Positions 23,200-34,319 are shown, counted from the first letter of the stretch. The stretch is 64,000 nucleotides of DNA from Sycobia sp. Sy_11 (GCA_018907035.1 JACCIC010000139.1:1172501-1236500); one strand, 5' to 3'. Numbers and translations: made by a program. Notes: a model not told the origin generated them from the letters alone.

Positions 23200-24290
23200 C
23201 TTTTCACGTAAAGATACATCAGGCTAATTTCTTTACATTACTGAAATCTTCTCGTCTACGAGAGGGAGGCGATAGTAAAGATGTCTATAAATCTTTAAAC
23301 GTTAATGTAAAAGACGTTGTTGCTGAAATGGGAAGGCATTCTATTTACATTGGAAGAGAATTAAAAAAGCGAATCGGAGAGAATTGAATTAGAACGGTGT
23401 AAATCAGTCATGATCGGAGAAAATTGAAAGGTGTCGGTGAAAATTAAAGGGCATCGAAGAATATCATTCACAATTAATGATAACCAGGGAACAATGAAGA
23501 ATGCCCAGTAGCGTGAACCAGTGATAACGAGCGAGAATCGATAAGTATTATTGAAGAACCAAGAAAAAAATCGATGAGACCCAGTGATACTCGGAGAGAA
23601 CCAAATTGTTCTAATCAGAAGCTATCAGAACCAAGGAGAATCAAAGAGCACTGGTAACAACTTATATAATGAAACCCGAAAATTATTGGTCAGAATTAGT
23701 TAAAAAAAAAACGGCAATAATCGCTAAAAAGTGACGATCGGGGAATAAATCGACCATAAACAAGGAGAAACAAAGATTATCACAGAATCAAAGGAATTGA
23801 TATAAGGTCAATTGTTGAATTGTTATTTTCCTAATTGCACTGATTCTGGGCTATCACGTTCATGTATTTTGCTTCTCTCTTAAAAGATGTAATTCAATAT
23901 CATTCAGTTTGAAGTTTGGATAGATCAGAAGAAATCTCTCGCGCGAACTCTAGAAAAATTGAGAGATTTCTATGAGATTCTCAGCTACGTATCGAGGTGA
24001 CATAGGTGCTCGGAAATACGGCTGACATTCCAAACACAAACGATTCTATTTGCACGATTTGATAACTTCGTTCTTCCGAATATTTAGTGTCGAAATTCTA
24101 GACAGAAATATCCAAAATGCAAATGTTTATGTGAATTGCCATGTATATTCTTGCAATTCCTTGCTATACCATATACACTTTAAACTAACCTCTTATATGC
24201 GATCCACCCTATATATATATATATACAGGCTACCGTGACTATCAACGCTCAAGAACCCTGTAGTATAGACCTCGCATTATCTCGATAGCG
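23200..24290. other. AT-rich block with purine-biased degenerate repeat
   Basis: From about 23370 to 23800 the + strand is markedly richer in A and G than in C and T. Variants of TCGGAGARAATTGAA recur (for example near 23380, 23415 and 23590), suggesting a decayed short tandem repeat. No long frame is present. Confidence 0.5.
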
Positions 24291-24393
24291 CACTCGGCAG
24301 CTTCTCGTTCGCCTCCATCGCGGAATATATCCATGACTGCAGCATCGGACGATCTCGAGGGTTAAACGGTCTTAATACCAGGGTCCCCTCGCT

Positions 24394-24420
24394 TCCTCCT
24401 CCTCCTCCTCCTCCTCCTCC
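24394..24420. repeat. (CCT)9 trinucleotide repeat
   Basis: Pure CCT repeat, 27 bp. Confidence 0.9.
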
Positions 24421-24478
24421 CGAATCCACCCGCCTATCTGCGTCTTGCGTGACTGCGTACCGAGAGCGAGCTGGGGAA

Positions 24479-24501
24479 GAGAGAGAGAGAGAGAGAGAGA
24501 G
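24479..24501. repeat. (GA)n microsatellite, 23 bp
   Basis: Pure GA run. Confidence 0.9.
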
Positions 24502-24783
24502 TAAGAGGGGGGTGGGGGCAAGAAGGCCAGGCGAGGCGACCGCACCGAGGAGGAGCGCCCAAACCTGCTTTGCGCTCTCTTGTATTATTCGCCCCGGGGC
24601 TGTAATTTGAGTTTCAGATGCTCGGACGAGGCGAGGAAGCGGGGGTGGATGGCCGCGTGACCCGCCAAGCCACCCCCCTCCCTTCCCACCGAGACCGTTG
24701 GCCTAAGTGCCGATATAGTTAGAGGGTCCAAGCGGAAGTTAGGCAGATTAGGAGTAATGCTCCCACCAAGAGTGAGAAAGAGC

Positions 24784-24786
<3 letters not shown>

Positions 24787-24814
<28 letters not shown>
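24787..24814. repeat. (GA)n microsatellite, 28 bp
   Basis: Pure GA run. Confidence 0.9.
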
Positions 24815-24818
<4 letters not shown>

Positions 24819-26306
24819 TTGGCCACCGCGTCGCTGTTACATTTCCAAGAAAATCTCCAAGACTCCGTTAGTTACGCGCTCCCTTTCTCCCTCGCTTTCT
24901 CTCCTTTAATTCCCGGAGCTTTCGGGAGAGGCGGAGGGCGAGGAGGGGGGGGGGGAAGCGCGAGCGCGCATTACCTTAATTTCATTAAATTCGCCCGGCC
25001 GCTCCGGCTCGCGAGCTCTGCCCGAGTTATAAATGTCGGGCAACCAGTTTAGCTCCGGGCTGTTTTCGCGCCGCTCGCGCCCAGGTTGCGTTATAACTTC
25101 CTTTCCGCGCCGTATGTCCCCGGAGTAGAGGGGAAGAGGTTGGGATCTGGGGGGGGGCGGGGCGAGGCCATTGCGTCACAGCCTTGGTTCGCCGGGGAAA
25201 AACGTCGGGCGGGACGAGAAATGCGCGGCGGCCGTCCCTCAATTGTCCGACCTGCGACTTAATGAAGATTATTGGCGAATATTAAGGTTAATTTTAATTA
25301 ACGTTCCTCACCCCTCCCCCCTCTGCCATGCGAGGTTCCATGCACGATCGAATGTTGCACTTCAACCTCTTTGCTCGGGATACTCGTGCAGGAAAAAACA
25401 AAACTATCGGTCGCTAATCAGTGCAAGAAAGTCGGGACGAAATACAGCGTGGTCAAAGTAGATAAGAACCCGGGGAGTCAGGCAAGCTTGCGGGAATCGC
25501 CGTTGTTCTCTGCTCTGCTCGCACGGCCAAGGCTATGGAGCTTTTAATTGGATCGGGGCATTGCAAGAAATAGGGAAGAACGTATTAGAGAGAGTCAGTT
25601 ATACCGACGTGGATATTTCGTTTTTAATTGTTTCAATGTGCTTTCTGTCTTTTCTCTGAACAACGCCAGAAAGTGCGGAATTTATCCCTGTTATATATGT
25701 GAATATTGAGTGGGCTTCGAAGAAAAATTTTGCCGATCGAGTAATGTATTATCTGTTTTTACGTAACCTTGCGCGAAAGCATTAAATTGTTGTAAATTTT
25801 CGTTAATTACGCGCTTTGTTCATCTCTAGGTTACATTGCTGCGGAGTTTCAATCGAAAACGTCTATTTGATTAAGAATTATATTTCTAATTTATGATGAG
25901 AAAATTATTCAAATGCTTGAAATTTTGCAACGTTTTTATGGATTTAATTGCAGCGATGTGAAATGAAAGCAAATAAATGACATGATTAACGAAAATTTCC
26001 AATAGTTTAATGACTATCTATATAATACGACGCTAAAAAATAGAACACTAAATTCTCAACATGTGTACAAGAGCTGCAATTAGCCCGTTAAGAAATGACA
26101 TTTTTACTTCAATAATTATAGGAAAAATAAATTTTGTAATGTTTAACAAGCTAATAAATTATTAGATTTTATATGTTGTATTTTTGTTTCATGTTGACTA
26201 TAGAATAATTGAATAAGATTTACTGTTCAATGTGAGCCAACACTGTATTTATTCTGAAAAGTTGGTACTTTTAATAATAACAATAGCACAGTTGTTACAT
26301 ACCTAT

Positions 26307-26309
<3 letters not shown>

Positions 26310-26356
<47 letters not shown>
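26310..26356. repeat. (AT)n microsatellite, 47 bp
   Basis: Pure AT run. Confidence 0.95.
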
Positions 26357-26362
<6 letters not shown>

Positions 26363-27081
26363 CATCTCATTTCCGATGTATCATTTACGAATTAAATGGA
26401 AATGCATATAAACGTATTAGTGCGATATATGAAGTACGACTGATACTATTAACCATAATGCAATCCAAAATTATTAACAACAATAATTAGCAACCCTGAA
26501 TCCCGCGATGTTCAGTCCATCCCGCGAATATTACAATAACCATTGTTATTTCAAGCAGTATTACTATAATATTGTTCTTGAACAGAATAATTGTAAAATA
26601 AATCAAGCCTGCATTTGTAACAATTCGGATAGTACGGATTTTCAAGTGATTAATAATGCATAACATAAATGCATGTAAGTATCAATTTTATGCCTCACGA
26701 ATAAAAAAAGAACAGTCATATCGCTTTAACGAAGGATATATTCTTGGTCTTTAAGAGTTAAAAAGTACGAGTATATAGTCATATCTAAAAACGTGCTATG
26801 ACTAATAAGGAGCGTTCAAGTTGCGACTTGTAAGCGTACGTATACGCACACACAGACACACATACACACGACTACGCACATACGTATATGATATACAGGT
26901 CGCGTCTCGTCGTCGTCGCCGCCGTGGCAAAAGTTATAGCGCGCGATACCAGTACAAGCAGATATTATAGCGGCGAGCTCTGTACCGCTAAATATTATTC
27001 AGCGAGCGTTTATAATATACAAGTTGTGAAAATTCTTATACGCGCGTCATTTAATATTCCTTAAAGAGGATTATATGCGTA

Positions 27082-27087
<6 letters not shown>

Positions 27088-27114
<27 letters not shown>
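27088..27114. repeat. (CA)n microsatellite, 27 bp
   Basis: Pure CA run followed by TACACACATATATA. Confidence 0.9.
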
Positions 27115-27119
<5 letters not shown>

Positions 27120-27312
27120 ACATATATATATATACATTTCTAAATATATATAGATTGATACGTATGTAATGCAACTTCGACATTGGGAGTTAAAGTGCAT
27201 AAAATGCGCGAAGCGTCCGTTAAATATCGAAATGGCCGTAGCAGCAGGGGCAGAAGAATCAGTACTAAAATTAAGTTAAGAACGTCGTAAGACCAAGCGA
27301 GGCAGACATTAT

Positions 27313-27382
27313 ATACATATACATACATACATACATACGTACATACATACATACATACATATGTATGTGTGTATGTATGCAT
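27313..27382. repeat. (CATA)n tetranucleotide repeat with inverted copy
   Basis: CATA units run to 27360 and then reverse orientation to TATG. The arms 27341-27360 and 27361-27380 are complementary at 18 of 20 positions with no spacer, so the tract can fold as a cruciform or hairpin. Confidence 0.9.
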
Positions 27383-27821
27383 ATTTTCCACCTAGCGCTG
27401 CTGCGCCGCGCCGCGTCGAGGCTCCGCGAGGCAGAATGGGAGGAGGGGGAGAAAAGAGCACCGCAGCGGTTGTAACGAGAGATAATAATAACGCCCGAGG
27501 CTGCCGTCGCTGCCGGCTCGGGCGGGCGGGGCGAGCGGGACAGAGTTGTCCCGACGAGCGTATAATAAGAGTGAAACGTTAGGAGGCGGGCAGGGGGGAC
27601 GGGAGCGCGAGCGAGCGCGAGCGAGCGCGGCGAGGAGGGAAACTCATTCACGGAAAAGAGTCTCGGGGCGCAGTGCATTACAACAGACGCGCCAAGGTGG
27701 GGGGAGGGGGAGAGGAATAAATAGTCGGTACGCCCACGCGGACGGCCGGCCGGCCGGCCGGCGACTCTGGCGGCTACGGCCCATTCACGCCGCGCGCGCC
27801 CGCGCGCCGAGATTGAGAGAG

Positions 27822-27824
<3 letters not shown>

Positions 27825-27867
<43 letters not shown>
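27825..27867. repeat. (GA)n microsatellite, 43 bp
   Basis: Pure GA run preceded by GATTGAGA units. Confidence 0.95.
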
Positions 27868-27870
<3 letters not shown>

Positions 27871-28139
27871 CACACGGGCGCGCACTGCGTGCCGACCGGT
27901 TACTGCTCTCCCCGGCGCGCGGACTCGCCTAATTTGGCCAAAGCGCGCTTACGTGTGCGCGCGTGCGCGCGTGGACGGTCGCGCTGCAGCGGAAGCGGGG
28001 CTTTCGCCGCGCGGACGGTCCCGCGCGGCCGCAGTAGATCGGGGCGGGATCCGTGGGACCGTCGCCAGATTGCGTCAGACCGGCTGGACTCCCGTGCTCG
28101 CGGAGGTCTCGTGTCTCTGTGACGAGCGTCGCGGCGAGA

Positions 28140-28178
28140 ATGACGGGCGAGAACGTCACCCCCCCTCCCTCCTCGACG
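28140..28178 (+). other. candidate first coding exon (unverified)
   Basis: An ATG with A at -3 opens a frame of 13 codons, reading Met-Thr-Gly-Glu-Asn-Val-Thr followed by three Pro, two Ser and a Thr. It stops at ACG|GTGAGAG, a good 5' splice-site match at 28179. The 200 bp upstream are CpG-rich and low in repeats, like a 5' untranslated region. An AT-rich block begins about 30 bp after the donor, as expected for intron sequence. I recognise no protein and can see no partner exon. Short ATG-to-GTGAG stretches also occur by chance. Confidence 0.18.
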
Positions 28179-28209
28179 GTGAGAGTTTCGCTGCTTTGAC
28201 CCATTGAGG

Positions 28210-29160
28210 CACGTCGTAACGCAGAATGTTACAGCTAGTTTATTGTTCCTTTCTTCGATTAATATCCGCTGTAGTTATTGCGTTTTTCAATAGACAAAAC
28301 CATTTAGATATAAAAATATTTAGACAACGCAAAACATTTAGATATAAAAATATTAGACAATTGATGAATTTTAATCTTTGTCTATCCTTTTCTTATTAAT
28401 TTTTTGTTATGGATAAATAAGATCTATTAATGTATTAGATAAAATTTACATATTTCGAAATTTTACGGCCTCACAATTTATTGACAAAGAAAACCTGTAC
28501 AGTTTCACAAGTATGTTTATGGGAAAAATTGTTTGTGCGCATAAGTTATTCAGACCTGAGAACACACGTGCTAGGCTCGAAGATAGGTAGCTCCAAATGT
28601 AAAATTAAAATCACGGATCCTTCATACAATTGCCTCAATTGGTATAAACCACCGATTTCACTTGTACATCGTAAATTTCTAATAACGTCCGTTACATTCG
28701 GATTCAACGACCTGAAAAAATTCTAAGCTTAAAGGTTCGGTATAACAACGTATTGCTTACATTAATTGCCTGAGTAAAAGAATGGAAATGGTAGGAAGTC
28801 GTTTTCGATAACCACTGGAATTTGACGCTTATAAGAGGAATCATTTCTACATTTATTTCTTTTCCAGCTCTTATGGAAGTTCTTTCTTTCGTACGTTTGT
28901 ATTTTGTTTTTGTACATATGCCTCTTTTAATCGACAGTTCATTGAATTAGTCATAACGCTCGCATCGCTAATTATTTTCTCTCGACCTTCGATTTCACAG
29001 AGTCGAAGGATTTCACAGAGTAGCGAGTTCAAGTAACATCGAAGCCTAAGTTGACGCCGCGATAGCATAAAATAATCCCGAGAATTTTGCCCCTAAGTCG
29101 AGCGGCGAAGGTTTCCAATGTGCTGGGTGGATTGTGAGTAATGTGAGCCAATAGCTATAT
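28210..29160. other. AT-rich unique block
   Basis: AT-rich DNA with a small tandem duplication at 28291-28360 and an unrecognised 81-codon frame at 28481-28726 that lacks an ATG at its front. I see no gene. Confidence 0.6.
28291..28360. repeat. 30-33 bp tandem duplication, two copies plus fragment
   Basis: TAGACAAAACCATTTAGATA and its extension (28291-28320) is repeated with small indels at 28321-28353. A third copy starts (TAGACAA) and breaks off. Confidence 0.85.
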
Positions 29161-29310
29161 ATACGTCTTCTAATACTATATATGCCGTTGGAAATCGACT
29201 CGTTATTACGAGACAGCGCATGAGCGAGGACCGCGTGTAGAGATCTTCGAGGAAGGCCGATACTCGCTTGGTATATATCCCTCTGAAATTATTATTCTCG
29301 AGATTTCGAA

Positions 29311-29313
<3 letters not shown>

Positions 29314-29362
<49 letters not shown>
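29314..29362. repeat. (AT)n microsatellite, 49 bp
   Basis: Pure AT run. Confidence 0.95.
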
Positions 29363-29365
<3 letters not shown>

Positions 29366-29564
29366 CAGGTAAGAGGCGTCAAACCGTTATGAAAATCGAA
29401 CGAAGATAATGGAGGCGCAAAACGTACGTGCGTGACGATGGGAAGAGGGGATGGGGGAGCGAGGGCAAAAAAGGCGCGTGCCGGCGCCGCGCGCTTCATT
29501 TTTACCCCCGAGTATTTCAACGAGTTATAACGGCTGAAATTTCGATATAACTCGTCCGTATAGC

Positions 29565-29566
<2 letters not shown>

Positions 29567-29601
<35 letters not shown>
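29567..29601. repeat. (CT)n microsatellite, 35 bp
   Basis: Pure CT run. Confidence 0.95.
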
Positions 29602-29604
<3 letters not shown>

Positions 29605-29730
29605 CTCTCTTTCTCCCTGGATTCCGCGGCCAAAGTGCAGTTGCGCTCACCGCACGCGCGCGCTCCCCTCACCGGGCGTGTACGCGAGGAAACGGGTTTT
29701 CATTGAGCGCACCGCGAAACCGCCTATATG

Positions 29731-29734
<4 letters not shown>

Positions 29735-29777
<43 letters not shown>
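29735..29777. repeat. (AT)n microsatellite, about 43 bp
   Basis: Pure AT run followed at once by a purine-rich GGGGAGAGAGAAAGAGAG stretch. Confidence 0.95.
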
Positions 29778-29780
<3 letters not shown>

Positions 29781-30011
29781 GGAGAGAGAAAGAGAGAGAG
29801 GGAGAGAGTCATGATGCAAAAGGGATAGAAATAGAGAGAGAAGCTCTGATTTGCATATCCGCTGTCAGCAAGTCACATATAGGCGACGGCGGCGGAGTGC
29901 TCGCGCGACTTTGCCAGTATGCGCGCGGCGCGCGATAAAGCGTCGCTATACAGTGGACGGAGAGCGCGAGTATATAACTATAACGCAGTACGCTACAACA
30001 TACACTCCTGT

Positions 30012-30039
30012 TATATATATATATATATATATATATATA
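30012..30039. repeat. (TA)n microsatellite, 28 bp
   Basis: Pure TA run followed by CATA-type variants. Confidence 0.9.
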
Positions 30040-30126
30040 CGTACATATACATACATGATATAGATATAAATACTGTAATATATATATGGTTGGGGGACAC
30101 TGAGAGAACTAAGGGGAGGGAGGGAG

Positions 30127-30130
<4 letters not shown>

Positions 30131-30175
<45 letters not shown>
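30131..30175. repeat. (AG)n microsatellite, 45 bp
   Basis: Pure AG run. Opposite-strand frames through it read Ser-Leu repeats. Confidence 0.95.
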
Positions 30176-30179
<4 letters not shown>

Positions 30180-31051
30180 AAAAGAGAACCGGACGAGGGC
30201 CAAGGGAGAGTTATCGCGCACAATAAACACGAACGAAGTTTCGCGAACCCACCACGCGAGTATGTCCGGGCTGTATATGCGTGGACGGGAAGAGGCAGAG
30301 ATTCGAGGGAGGGGGGGGGAGCGAAAAGCCGACGCGAGAGCATGGCTGTATATGTAGGTATCTAGAGAAAGAGAAAAATCTCCGCCGCGTTGCACTCTCA
30401 CAAAAAGGCATAAGAGCCGATGTGCGCGCGATCGACAAGAGAAAGAGAGAGAAACAGAGAGAACAAGGGAGGAGCCGCTCGCATTGATTCCCCGCGCTCG
30501 TTCTTCCGGGTAAATGGTGTTACTCTCGACTGACTGAACAGGGAACTGTCCGCCTCCCCCCCCCCACTCGCCCCATCCCATCCTCGCTTGACCTTCGCAT
30601 CTTTACGTCCGATCTGGACAATTAGATTATATACGAGGCAGTGCGCGCGCGTTTAATAAATCACGCCGGGATCGTCCGGGCACATCTGGACTGCGCGGGG
30701 ACGGGACCGATCGTGGAATTCGCGGCGGTACAAAGCCGCTCGCTGTAGCGCGGCCTCGCTCTCTTCCAGACGATGATCCAATCGCTCGTGCGTTCGATAG
30801 ATCCGCGATTCGTCGATCAGGGCTTCAGAGACTCCTTACAGCGATCGGTCGGGCAGCGACGGCCGCCGATCGATCGACAGATTTCCCTCTAGACCGGAAG
30901 TGAACAAAGATATATAATGGACTGCGCGAGATATGTTGAACATATATATATATATAGAGAGGGGTTGATAGATATACGTATATGTATATGAGTCAGCGAA
31001 AGGTAAAAAATGAGGATACGCAAAGTTGGCAAATCCGTACGTCTCGTGCAT

Positions 31052-31080
31052 AGATAATAAAATAATAAAATAATAAAATA
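31052..31080. repeat. 8-bp tandem repeat (AATAATAA type), about 3.5 units
   Basis: TAATAAAA-type units repeat three times with no change. Confidence 0.85.
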
Positions 31081-31499
31081 TTCTCTCGCGGTCACTTTAG
31101 CTGTTACGGGCAAAATGGCCGGGGCTTTTTCGAATGCGGGGTTCGCGATGGAGATTCGTTCGCGCGCCTCGATTCGAAACTGCGAAGAAACGAGCCAACG
31201 CCGAGCCGATTCGCGATAAGAAAGCGTCGTCCCGTTGTCGGGGCGACTATACGCGTACGTGAGCGACGTGGCGCGGATGAAGCGGGATCAACGAATGAAT
31301 TCGTCCCCGTTGGAGCCGGCGAGTCGTGCAATTGATTTATCATCCGAGGCAAATTAACGGCAGACGCCGGCGACTGCGCGCCTCGCCGAAGTCCCACGAA
31401 TTAACGCTTCCGAATTCAATAAGACGAGCGCAAGCGACGAATAAGATGAAATTGCACGAGCCAACCTCCCCCCCCCACCCCCACCGCCCTCGCGCTCCG

Positions 31500-32643
31500 T
31501 GGCGCTTTCTCCTGGAAAACAATCATTTCCGAATAAAAGACTTTATTGACATTTCTGGATATTGGACTTGTCTGTTAATTGGTCTCTATAAGACACCTGC
31601 TGGGAACGAGTTACTCCTCGGACGCTTTAGCGAGACACTAATGGAAGTGGACCATTTTTTTCTTTTTCTTTTTTTTTGTATTTTCGTTCCGTAATAAATG
31701 GCCCGCAATTATCAGACTTTTTTTTCAATCATCAATATTTGACAGTAGAAAAATCAATTGCAAAAAAATTTGTTCCGAGGGGGAAGAAAAAGCGAAATGA
31801 AACTCGAATATCGAAGATGTTGTAAACAGCTCAAATTATGGTCGACAACCGTTTTAATTATAGTGTATTCCAACACTGTTCTCGAAATAGCGTTCATTTC
31901 TTTATTGTAAATTGTTGGTCTTTGCCGATAAATTATCCTTGCTCTTCACATATTACACGTAGCAGCGAACTTTATAAATTTACTGATCTAGAGATGTGAG
32001 CAGGTTCGATGAAATATTGACCGTACCCTTTGCTCATCCAGATAAAGTGCTGCAAATCAATTATTTTATCGTTGCACTTTTAAGATTGGCCTACATATCG
32101 TCCTACTGACGTACCGATCGCGTGTTCTAATGACGATCGCGTTAACGATGTTTAACTATCTCTGATACTGTAACTTCGCATTGCGAACTTCCTCGATTGT
32201 TACAGTCGATAATTTTATGGGTTTCCAGAAATGTCTAATTAGAAGCAGCGGTCACGAATTAATTGTTAAAATTTCCAGCGAATCTAACTGGACTAATAAA
32301 CGAATCCAGGCGCGTATACGTAAAACGAGCGTATAAATATTTCAACGATAATATAAACTACGAAGCAATCTGAGGTAATTTTTTTATTTTTCACGGACAC
32401 CACTGTCTCTCCCCTCCCACCTCTCGCCACAACTACGTAATTCAATGAAATAAAAGAGTATCCGCTTTCGCCAGCGCGCACACGCGCATATAATTATCAA
32501 AATGTCCCTCTTAAATTATATAATCTCCGCATTATGTGCTCTCGGGTTCGTCTAGAGCTCCGGGGATTTAAAACATTGAATTCTGCAAGCCCGACGAAAC
32601 GGGATCGTTATCGTTCGCGCCACGCGATGCTGTACTCCTATAC

Positions 32644-32694
<51 letters not shown>

Positions 32695-32950
32695 CATACA
32701 TATATACATACATACATATACACACGCACACAGTGAGAGAGATATAGCCTTGTGTTTTTCCTTTTATTCTACTTACATCAGCAGTCAGCACGTGTAACGG
32801 AAGAACGGAGATAATGAGACTGTAGCAGGAGACTCTCGGCTTACGGTGTCACTTATTATACATCTACAGATATGCATACACCATCCATTGGACATACCGA
32901 ATGTATATACTAAACGAGAACTATATATATATATTCATATCGATGTCTCT
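31500..32950. other. AT-rich block
   Basis: AT-rich unique DNA with a T/C-rich run near 31657-31678 and a TA plus CATA tract near the end. I see no gene. Confidence 0.6.
32652..32725. repeat. (TA)n joined to (CATA)n, about 74 bp
   Basis: TA run to about 32690, then CATA units and a CACACGCACACA tail. It has the same TA-to-CATA architecture as other tracts in the window. Confidence 0.95.
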
Positions 32951-33259
32951 CAGAAAGATTAACACCGTCTGTCTACTGAAAGCGCTGGTTGGAGATTAGC
33001 AAACTGTGCCAGCGAGTTGAGGCGAATAACACGGTTCACCGGTCGGTCTAATGAACAGTGGCGATATTTCTCATAATTGTTTAGCGACGAGCAACGGACT
33101 TCCACTGCTTCCTAATGAAAAGTTGCTAATTTCCCAAAGTTCCTGACAAAGGACACTTTAAGAACGGCACATTATCTAACTGACGCTCGGGAGAGCTTCT
33201 CGTTGCCTCTGCTTACCCGTGACGTTATTCTCGGTCGCGTCCAGTGGCGTTACTTTCCT

Positions 33260-33344
33260 CGCGTGGGAAATCCACGCGAAATCGCGCACAGTACGACCGT
33301 ACTACCCTTGGCCACCGTCAATCGAGTAATTGGCAATTACGGTG
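33260..33344. promoter_or_regulatory. cluster of four perfect inverted repeats
   Basis: CGCGTGG/CCACGCG flank GAAAT (33260-33278). AGTACG/CGTACT flank AC (33290-33303). GTAATT/AATTAC flank GGC (33326-33340). CACCGT/ACGGTG (33313-33318 and 33339-33344) overlap the third. The first contains GGGAAATCC, close to the insect kappa-B (Rel/Dorsal) consensus. Dyad sites packed this closely in otherwise unique DNA suggest protein binding, but that role is inferred. Confidence 0.3.
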
Positions 33345-33659
33345 ATTAGCAGATGGCGCGCATCGAGAGCAGAATTAATTTCGAGCTTCCAACGGAACGC
33401 CTAGGTGGCTCGGGTACCCGTGGTCATTGCGCAACGGTGAAATGGGGACAGAGAGGGGGAGAGAGAGAGAAAGGAGGAGATTGGGGGTGGAGGGGAGAGC
33501 ATTTGTTATAATTGTCCGGAATTGCGCAGCACAGGTCCATTAAACCACACCGCCGGCGGTCGCGATGAAATGCAGCAGGCGCGCTCGCCGACCGCGTTGG
33601 TCAAGTGGCGAGGTCCCTCTACGACATCCGCGTAAGGCTTCTTCGAAATGATGATCGAT

Positions 33660-33663
<4 letters not shown>

Positions 33664-33698
<35 letters not shown>
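33664..33698. repeat. (GT)n microsatellite, 35 bp
   Basis: Pure GT run. Confidence 0.95.
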
Positions 33699-33699
<1 letters not shown>

Positions 33700-34319
33700 C
33701 GGAACGGTGCATGCCTCGAGAGTGCGGAGCACGGAGGGTGAGAGCACGCAGAGCCCGGAAATCAGACACGTCGAGGTTATATAAAGAGGAGAGGATAAAG
33801 AAACGACAGGGAAAGTATAGTGCGAGAACGAGATGCTCTGCGCAAACGCACGCGCGCACATTATATATAGTATACAATTCCGCACGCGCGGGCAGATCTC
33901 GGCTGTCGTCGCGGAGCCGAGAATACGGATGATCGCGTCGCTTTCGGAGGCATTATACGGAAGAGCGGGCGCGCCAGAGCTCGATGACGATCGACTGGAA
34001 TATAGGAATATATTTCTAGCCGGGAGATTCATCGTTGCCCAGTAACGTAGAGGGAGCGCATCGTTAAAGGAAAGGGCCCTCGAAGTAGATCTCGAACGCC
34101 GTAGCTACATGCCGACGGGGGGGGGGAGGGGCGTGTATTTAATCGTGGCAATAATGAAATAATCGGCATAGAGAAGTGTTTTTGTCGAGCTTTGACGGGG
34201 CGACGTTTGGGATCTCTTCGTCTGCATGATGGAGAATGGGATAAGCTTATATCTCGCGCCGGATCGAAGATCGCACCGCTGCACTGGTTTTTCGCCCCGA
34301 TATATAGATGCAAGTGCGC

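Larger units (their letters stand above)
21060..23200. other. mixed-composition non-coding block
   Basis: Mixed AT and CpG DNA with several microsatellites. A perfect inverted repeat, TATAATCAA / TTGATTATA, lies at 21071-21096. A good acceptor-like string (pyrimidine-rich, ending TCGCAG) ends near 22416, but the frame after it enters a TA tract. I see no gene. Confidence 0.55.
24290..25560. other. CpG-rich block with CCT and GA repeats
   Basis: CpG-rich DNA with a (CCT)n run and two GA tracts. The segment about 24960-25300 is less repetitive, with TTAATT-type sites inside CpG-rich sequence, and could be regulatory. I see no gene. Confidence 0.5.
25560..27400. other. AT-rich block
   Basis: AT-rich unique DNA, then a cluster of CA, TA and CATA repeats from about 26840 onward. 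The donor-like GCATGTAAGTAT near 26672 has no open frame leading to it. I see no gene. Confidence 0.6.
27400..28210. other. CpG-rich block, possible promoter-proximal region
   Basis: One of the most CpG-dense stretches in the window. It includes GAGC-type repeats (about 27604-27632), a GGCC palindromic run (about 27744-27762), a GA tract and a GCGGCCGC site near 28026. It ends with the ATG-to-donor segment at 28140-28178. The layout resembles a CpG-rich 5' end, but no TATA box or initiator can be assigned with confidence. Confidence 0.35.
29160..31500. other. mixed block dense in TA and GA tracts
   Basis: CpG-rich sequence cut up by TA and GA/CT tracts. The part from about 30600 to 31400 is nearly free of repeats and contains two small ATG frames (30773-30892 and 31115-31219), described under findings. 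Pseudo-frames of 100-211 codons elsewhere run through the repeats. Confidence 0.5.

Noticed and set aside
27301..27382. CATA array considered as a CRISPR-like or other regularly spaced array
   Set aside because: It is a simple tetranucleotide repeat without spacers.
29946..30581. 211-codon - strand frame with Ser-Leu and Ile-Tyr runs
   Set aside because: It is made mostly of a GA tract and a TA tract read through.
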